Source: an uncultured Coriobacteriaceae bacterium
GTDB taxonomy: Bacteria; Actinomycetota; Coriobacteriia; Coriobacteriales; QAMH01
Assembly (NCBI GenBank): GCA_900544245.1
Contig: UQUH01000054.1
Location: 1 to 10,468 of the forward strand
Length of the DNA: 10,468 nt
Reading direction: 5' to 3'
Position 1 is the stretch's first letter. Each line of letters starts with the position of its first letter. The notes below the pieces were generated by a model that ran no database searches, had not been told where the DNA came from, and was given only the letters and a program-made list of their open reading frames with translations. Of this stretch, positions 6,182 through 10,468 are shown piece after piece. A program made the translations under genes and the position numbers.

Positions 6182-9100
6182 ATGGGAAGACACGTTGCTG
6201 ACAATGTAGATGATAAGAAAAGCGCGCCTCATCGTCGTAGGGGGTTCACTGCGCTCGCGTCGATTGCCCTCTTTGCTCTGGTCGTTGGCCTTGGGGTGTT
6301 TGGCCTGCATTCGATGGGCATGTCTACGGGTCCCGAACCAGACGGAGCTTCGGACTACGTGGCCTCCATGGCCGGAAATGATGCTGCGGATGGTGAACAG
6401 ATCGCTTCCCTTCAAGTATCAAGTGATCCTCAATACGGAGATTTCGAGACGGGCAAGGTGCTCGTGCACGTCGACGAGTCGACGGACCTGGACAGCGTCA
6501 ATTCCATGCTCCAAGGTCTGGAAGTCGCGAGGACAAAGGATGTCTCCGGCCAGGACGTCTCCGCCGGTTTTGTCGAGGTCGAGGTCGATGCCACGGTCTC
6601 CATGTCCGGGGTCTTGAGCGCCTTCGAGGACGGGGGGCTGAGCGCGCAACCCAATTTCGTCTACTATCTTGCCGAAAGCGATCAGAGTTCTGTTTCGCCG
6701 GAGCAGGTCGCGCCTGCTTCCGTCCCTCAGGTCCCCTCGCAATCGGCCGTTGCCATGGAGACGGCTGTCGATCTGGGCGTGACCAGCGTCACTGTCAACG
6801 ATCCCGGTGCCAGTCAGGAGTGGTATCTCGAATCGCTCGATTTGTATAGAGCTTGGGGCATTCAGACGAGCGAGTCCGCTAGGGGGCAGGCGCCCGTTTC
6901 CGTCGCCGTCATAGACTCCGGCTGTCTGGTTTCCCACGAGGATCTCAAGGACAACATCGTCGCGACCTATAATTCCGTTTCCAAGGTCGAAGGCGCGGAT
7001 CAGGTCGAGGACGAGGGCGGTCACGGTACTCACGTTGCGGGTATCGTATCCGCTCGAGCAAATAACGGTATTGGAGCTATCGGCGCCTCGTACAACGCCG
7101 GCCTTGTCATCGTCAAGGCGAACGACGGGTTGGATACGTCTGGCCAGCCCGCCTTTTCCACCGTGACTCTCGCCTCTGCTTACCAATGGTTCTTGGGTGA
7201 TAGCGGCAATGGCCAGAGCGTTGCCGAGCGCTACAACCTGCGTGTCGTGAACATGAGCCTGGGTGGCCCCAGCGCCGTCGACGCAGATGATGCCCTCTAC
7301 GCCAAGATAACGCAGGCAAGGGAGGCGGGGATACTGACGGTATGTGCGGCGGGCAATAGCGGAGGGGCTAACGCCACTCCTCCTTATAACGTCATTCCCG
7401 GCGACTACGCCGATTGCTTCACGGTCATTAACCTTCGAAAGGGAAGCTCGACTACTCCCAACGATTCCTCGGGAACGTATTACGTCGAGCGCAGCTCTTC
7501 CTCGAATTACAACGTCGAAAGCGGGGAGTTCGCGAAAGCGAAGAGCATCTCCGCTCCCGGCACCGCAATTTACAGCACGCTCTATTCGGGCACGGACCAG
7601 TATGGTGAGAAGAGCGGCACGTCGATGGCGTCTCCCGCCACGGCGGGTGTCGCGGCCCTCATGTTTGCCTATGATCCCAGCTTGAGCGCCGCGGACGTGC
7701 AGGCCTTGCTCGAACAGACGGCGACGGATATAAACACGTCCGGCTGGGATCGCGAGACGGGCTACGGCGAGGTCGACGCGTACCATGCTCTGCAGGTGCT
7801 AAGTGCCGAGATCGCGCTTGGGGATGTCCCTTGCGGGGAAAGCGCCGAGCTCGCGTTGTCGTGTGCCGACGGGTCATCGACGCCGGCATCCGAATGGACG
7901 TGGACTTCCAGCGACCCGGGCGTTTTGACCGTCGACACTGCGACTGGAACGGCCAAGGCAAACATGAGGGGAGCCGTCACGCTCACCGCGACCCATCCTT
8001 GCGGCAGGGCGATTTCGAAGGAAGTCTCCGTCGAGGCCGTGGACCTCTCCGGTGCTCAGGTTGCCTCCATCGACAATCAGCTCTACACGGGGGATGCCCT
8101 CGAGCCCGCCATCTCCGTATCGCTCAACGGCCAGGACCTGGTCTTGGGAACCGATTACACGGTCTCTTTCTCGAATAACGTCAACGTTGGCGATGTGGCA
8201 ACGGTCACCGTAAACGGCATGGGCAATTACACGGGCACCGCGACCGTCACGTTCACGATCTTGCCCCGGAGCTTGGGCGAGGCAAGCGTCCAGAGCGTTG
8301 ATTCGCAAACTTGGAGTGGAAGCGCCCTCACGCCCGTCCCCGTCGTCCGGTTCGGTAGTCGAACGCTCGTCAACGGGCAGGATTTCGACGTTACCTATGA
8401 GAACAACAGGGATGCTGGTACCGCACGTTTCGTCATCACGGGTAAGGGAAACTACACCGGCGTCATCGATGGGGAGTTTGCCATCGCACCTCGTGATCTC
8501 TCGAATGCTTCGGTGAGCATCGCGTCGCAATCCTACACGGGCAAGCCCATCGAACCCGATGCGGTTGTCACGCTCGGTGGTATTACGCTTGTCAAGGGCA
8601 TCGACTACATCATCCAGTACTCCAACAACACGAATGCGGGAAACGCTACGGCAAGCATCACCGGCATTGGCAACTATTCGGGTGCCAAGGATGTCTTGTT
8701 CACCATCAGCGGAGGCGCCCTTTCGCCGCTGATGATCACGATTAACAACACGCCCGTGTACTCCGGTTCGGAAGTCAAGCCGGGCATCACGGTACGCGCC
8801 GATGACGGTACCGTGCTAAAGGAGCACGTCGATTATGTCATCACGGGCTATGGCAACAACATAAACGCGGGTAACAATACCGCTTACGTGTATGTCAGGG
8901 GCAAAGGTTCCTACACGGGCGACGTGCGAGCCTCGTTTACCATCAGGCAAGCGTCGCTTGCCAGCGCCACCGTGGGCGTTGCGACCCAGAAATACACCGG
9001 AAGTCAGCTCAAACCGGAGCCGACCGTCACACTGAGAGGGTACGGCACGCTCGTGAAGGGGCGCGACTACACGGTGAGCTACGGCGAGAACGCCAAGGTC

Positions 9101-9958
9101 GGCACGGGAAGCGTCACGATCATCGGAACGGGCAACTACACGGGGTCGCGGAAGGCGACCTTCGTGATCGAGGCGAACTCGAGTTCGCAATCAACGCAGC
9201 AGAACCAGGGGTCGTCCTCGAGCAGCTCGACTACGCAGAAGCCGTCTCAGCCTACAGACCAGCAATCCGCGGTGACGGGCTCGTGGGTGCAGTCTGGCGG
9301 CAGGTGGTGGTTCTCCTACGACGCCAAGACGAGGGCCGCCCAGAAAAAGGCCTACCCGGCAGGCGAGTGGGTAAAGATCGGCGGAAAGCAGTACCACTTC
9401 GACGGTGCCGGCTGGATGCACTCCGGGTGGCTGTCGCTTTCCGGCAGGTGGTACTGGCTCGGCGCAGACGGCGCCATGAGGACGGGCTGGCACCTCGTGG
9501 GACCCGCCTGGTACTACATGGGGCCCGACGGCGCGATGTGGACCGGCAAGAAGGGGATAGGCGGCGCGACCTACTACCTCGACCCCTCCGGCGCCATGAG
9601 GACTGGCTGGAACCTGGAAGACAACACCTGGTACTTCTACGACGGCTCCGGCGCGATGGCGAGGGGCTGGCGCAACGTGGGTGGCGCGTGGTACTTCCTC
9701 GACAGGTCCACGGGCGCGATGCGCCAGTACTGGCTCGACGACGGGGGCCGGCGCTACTTCCTGCTGTCCTCGGGCGCCATGGTGACCGGCTGGGCGAGGG
9801 TGGACGGCACCTGGTACTTCTTCGGGCCCTCCGGCGCCATGCAGAAGAACCGCTGGGTCGGCAACTACTACGTGGGATCCGACGGCGGGATGGCGACGAG
9901 CACGTGGGTCGGCCGCTACCACGTCAACGCCAGCGGCCTGTGGGACGCGACGCGGTAG
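6182..9958 (+). CDS. Secreted, cell-wall-bound subtilisin-like serine protease (peptidase S8) with Ig-like and cell-wall-binding repeats
   Basis: This 1258-residue multidomain exoprotein has a basic N-terminus (KK, HRRR) and a hydrophobic segment at about 21-45 that form a signal peptide or anchor. Residues ~86-165 look like a subtilase prodomain, beginning TGKVLVHVDES. The catalytic domain (~213-540) has the full triad: D245 in VAVIDSG, H281 in GHGTHVAG and S481 in GTSMASP, with oxyanion N392 in AAGNSGG. A BIG2-like domain (~541-620, WTSSDPGVLTVD) follows, then five ~75-residue Ig-like repeats (621-997), a Ser/Thr/Gln linker (998-1030) and about eleven cell-wall-binding repeats (1031-1258). 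The enzyme should be exported, self-processed and held on the wall; its substrate is unknown. A weak purine-rich AAGAAAGAA precedes the ATG. It lies between polysaccharide genes with its own probable promoter, so a link to glycan synthesis is unproven. The 3' ~0.9 kb is much richer in GC than the rest. Confidence 0.93.
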   Translation: MGRHVADNVDDKKSAPHRRRGFTALASIALFALVVGLGVFGLHSMGMSTGPEPDGASDYVASMAGNDAADGEQIASLQVSSDPQYGDFETGKVLVHVDESTDLDSVNSMLQGLEVARTKDVSGQDVSAGFVEVEVDATVSMSGVLSAFEDGGLSAQPNFVYYLAESDQSSVSPEQVAPASVPQVPSQSAVAMETAVDLGVTSVTVNDPGASQEWYLESLDLYRAWGIQTSESARGQAPVSVAVIDSGCLVSHEDLKDNIVATYNSVSKVEGADQVEDEGGHGTHVAGIVSARANNGIGAIGASYNAGLVIVKANDGLDTSGQPAFSTVTLASAYQWFLGDSGNGQSVAERYNLRVVNMSLGGPSAVDADDALYAKITQAREAGILTVCAAGNSGGANATPPYNVIPGDYADCFTVINLRKGSSTTPNDSSGTYYVERSSSSNYNVESGEFAKAKSISAPGTAIYSTLYSGTDQYGEKSGTSMASPATAGVAALMFAYDPSLSAADVQALLEQTATDINTSGWDRETGYGEVDAYHALQVLSAEIALGDVPCGESAELALSCADGSSTPASEWTWTSSDPGVLTVDTATGTAKANMRGAVTLTATHPCGRAISKEVSVEAVDLSGAQVASIDNQLYTGDALEPAISVSLNGQDLVLGTDYTVSFSNNVNVGDVATVTVNGMGNYTGTATVTFTILPRSLGEASVQSVDSQTWSGSALTPVPVVRFGSRTLVNGQDFDVTYENNRDAGTARFVITGKGNYTGVIDGEFAIAPRDLSNASVSIASQSYTGKPIEPDAVVTLGGITLVKGIDYIIQYSNNTNAGNATASITGIGNYSGAKDVLFTISGGALSPLMITINNTPVYSGSEVKPGITVRADDGTVLKEHVDYVITGYGNNINAGNNTAYVYVRGKGSYTGDVRASFTIRQASLASATVGVATQKYTGSQLKPEPTVTLRGYGTLVKGRDYTVSYGENAKVGTGSVTIIGTGNYTGSRKATFVIEANSSSQSTQQNQGSSSSSSTTQKPSQPTDQQSAVTGSWVQSGGRWWFSYDAKTRAAQKKAYPAGEWVKIGGKQYHFDGAGWMHSGWLSLSGRWYWLGADGAMRTGWHLVGPAWYYMGPDGAMWTGKKGIGGATYYLDPSGAMRTGWNLEDNTWYFYDGSGAMARGWRNVGGAWYFLDRSTGAMRQYWLDDGGRRYFLLSSGAMVTGWARVDGTWYFFGPSGAMQKNRWVGNYYVGSDGGMATSTWVGRYHVNASGLWDATR
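8042..9172 (+). repeat. Five tandem Ig-like repeats in the subtilase (GNYTG type)
   Basis: Protein residues 621-997 form five units of about 75 residues, beginning near residues 621, 696, 771, 846 and 923. Each has a (S/Q)xxYTG or WSG motif, then a G-x-DY/DF-x-V strand, an N-A-G or similar turn, and a closing G-x-G-x-Y-(T/S)-G before an FxI strand. Unit 4 is the most divergent (NNTPVYSG, GKGSYTG) and slightly longer. The copies are alike as protein but not as DNA, so the duplications are old. The likely role is a spacer or binding stalk that lifts the protease off the wall. Confidence 0.8.
9272..9955 (+). repeat. Cell-wall-binding (choline-binding-type) repeat module of the subtilase
   Basis: Residues 1031-1258 hold about eleven repeats of ~17-28 residues rich in Trp, Tyr and Gly, with the pattern GW-x(4,5)-G-x-WYY/WYF-x(3)-(D/S)GAM. 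The GAM motif occurs seven times. This is the CW_binding_1 (PF01473) style of repeat, which binds wall polymers through aromatic cages; the ligand here is not known and need not be choline. The DNA is about 70% GC with nearly all third positions G or C, unlike the upstream repeats. Confidence 0.88.
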
Positions 9959-10033
9959 GGAGACGAAGGCGGCCCGAGTCGCTTTCATCGGGACGATTCA
10001 CCCGTCTGTAAGAATCTGTCTGCTGATTTACTC

Positions 10034-10039
10034 TATAAT
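10034..10039 (+). promoter_or_regulatory. Candidate -10 element for the Wzz-like gene
   Basis: A perfect TATAAT lies in the intergenic region, 80 bp before the start codon at 10120. No -35 hexamer at 16-18 bp spacing is convincing. The predicted start is near 10046, right at the base of the following hairpin. A leader of about 74 nt would result. Confidence 0.5.
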
Positions 10040-10046
10040 CTCCTTC

Positions 10047-10078
10047 AGGGTGCCCCGCATCGTAACTTGGGGCACTTT
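10047..10078 (+). promoter_or_regulatory. Hairpin in the leader of the Wzz-like gene
   Basis: GTGCCCC (10050-10056) and GGGGCAC (10069-10075) pair perfectly around a 12-nt loop. The stem extends by two G-U pairs and one A-U pair to 10 pairs. Only three Ts follow, so it is a poor intrinsic terminator for the subtilase gene, whose stop is 89 bp upstream. Its place at the predicted 5' end of the next transcript suggests a 5' stability or antitermination-type leader element; this is inference. Confidence 0.5.
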
Positions 10079-10119
10079 GCATATGACATTACGGCTCCGT
10101 TCGATAGAGATTAGTTGAC

Positions 10120-10468
10120 ATGACGATTCTTGATTTAATGAGGCTTATCCAGCGCCATCTCAAGCTGGTCATCGCGTTGCCCATCATCTTCGCCGTGGTC
10201 GCGCTCGCGTATTCCTTCTTCATTCAGGCGAGCTACACGGCGACGGCCAATTTCATCACGAACGGAGACCTCGCGTTTGCCCAGGGCCTCGCGAGCAAGG
10301 AGGCCACGTCGTATGCCAAGTCGGGCGTCCAGATTTCATGTTCTTCTCAGAGCTCGAACAAGCAGGTCACGATTAGCGCGACCGGTTCGGATGCGACGCA
10401 GTGCATAGAGGCGGCCAACACGGTTGCCAACAACGCCGTTAGGCAATACAAGGACTCGGCCACAGGCA
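10120..10468 (+). CDS. Wzz/YveK-type polysaccharide chain-length determinant, N-terminal part (3' end outside window)
   Basis: The frame runs open to the window end, giving 116 residues. It starts MTILDLMRLIQRHLKLVIALP, a short cytoplasmic amphipathic segment, then one membrane helix (about 15-36). The segment SYTATANFIT follows, typical of the Wzz domain (PF02706) just outside the membrane. In Gram-positive bacteria such proteins set chain length and activate a partner BY-kinase (CpsD/YwqD-like); no kinase is visible within the window. An in-frame TAG at 10105 fixes the start as the ATG at 10120; the ribosome site is a weak AGAGA nine bases upstream. It is probably the first gene of the next polysaccharide operon, given the promoter and leader hairpin before it. 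Confidence 0.82.
   Translation, partial: MTILDLMRLIQRHLKLVIALPIIFAVVALAYSFFIQASYTATANFITNGDLAFAQGLASKEATSYAKSGVQISCSSQSSNKQVTISATGSDATQCIEAANTVANNAVRQYKDSATG

Noticed and set aside
5645..6415. Minus-strand open frame (256 codons) spanning the gap between DUF2142 and the subtilase
   Set aside because: Most of it lies opposite two real genes; its part in the gap has a purine-rich AGAGGAG on the minus strand but no start codon at a usable distance, and no family resemblance.
6419..7786. Long minus-strand open frame (455 codons) opposite the subtilase catalytic domain
   Set aside because: The plus strand encodes an unmistakable subtilase with full triad; the antisense frame is Arg/Gly/Asp-rich with no recognisable motif and is explained by codon bias.
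8042..9955. Tandem repeats as a CRISPR array or a slippage-prone DNA repeat
   Set aside because: Repeats are at protein level only, within one open frame, without identical DNA units or spacers.
9191..10011. Long open frames on both strands out of phase with the wall-binding repeats
   Set aside because: They arise from the ~70% GC, stop-poor DNA of the module; the products are Arg/Pro/Val/Ala-rich low-complexity shadows.
10047..10078. Hairpin as intrinsic terminator of the subtilase gene
   Set aside because: Only three Ts follow the stem and it lies after a perfect TATAAT; a leader element fits better, though a terminator role is not excluded.

Overview
This window looks like a surface-polysaccharide (capsule or exopolysaccharide) locus of a Gram-positive actinobacterium, most likely a gut or oral member of the Coriobacteriia (Collinsella/Olsenella/Eggerthella-like). 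The case for that rests on the mid-to-high GC content, the paired DUF2304 and family-2 glycosyltransferase genes, and a very large secreted subtilase ending in choline-binding-type cell-wall repeats after a run of GNYTG-type Ig-like repeats. The taxonomic placement is an inference; there is no rRNA or other marker gene here.

Layout. (1) 1-774, plus strand: the 3' part of a membrane-anchored GT2 glycosyltransferase whose start lies before the window. (2) 747-1891, minus strand: a translationally coupled pair, a polyprenyl-phosphate sugar transferase-like GT2 followed by a DUF2304 membrane protein; its 3' end overlaps the 3' end of gene 1 by 28 bp. (3) 1892-2046: a short divergent promoter region. 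(4) 2047-5989, plus strand: a run of four genes, namely a hexapeptide-repeat acyltransferase, an extended-SDR nucleotide-sugar epimerase/reductase, a soluble GT2 and a multi-membrane DUF2142 protein. (5) 6182-9958, plus strand: a 1258-residue secreted S8 serine protease with a prodomain, a complete catalytic domain, a BIG2-like domain, five Ig-like repeats, a Ser/Thr/Gln linker and about eleven cell-wall-binding repeats. (6) 9959-10119: an intergenic leader with a perfect TATAAT and a strong hairpin close to the predicted transcription start. (7) 10120 to the window end: the N-terminal part of a Wzz/YveK-type chain-length determinant, probably the first gene of the next polysaccharide operon.

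How the genes fit together (inference). GT2 enzymes transfer sugars from nucleotide donors to lipid carriers or growing chains. The SDR enzyme would prepare an unusual sugar nucleotide and the hexapeptide protein would acylate a sugar. DUF2142 and DUF2304 are membrane partners of unknown reaction, and the Wzz-like protein would control chain length. The protease has its own probable promoter, is built to leave the cell and stay on the wall, and need not belong to the same pathway.

The most striking sequence-level signal is inside the protease gene. The last ~0.9 kb, which encodes the end of the Ig-like repeats and the wall-binding module, is about 65-70% GC with almost only G/C in third codon positions, while the preceding Ig-like repeats are about 52% GC. 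That suggests a wall-anchor cassette of separate history, possibly exchanged among surface proteins. No tRNA, rRNA, CRISPR array, transposase or insertion sequence was seen, and no gene-free stretch exceeds 300 bases.
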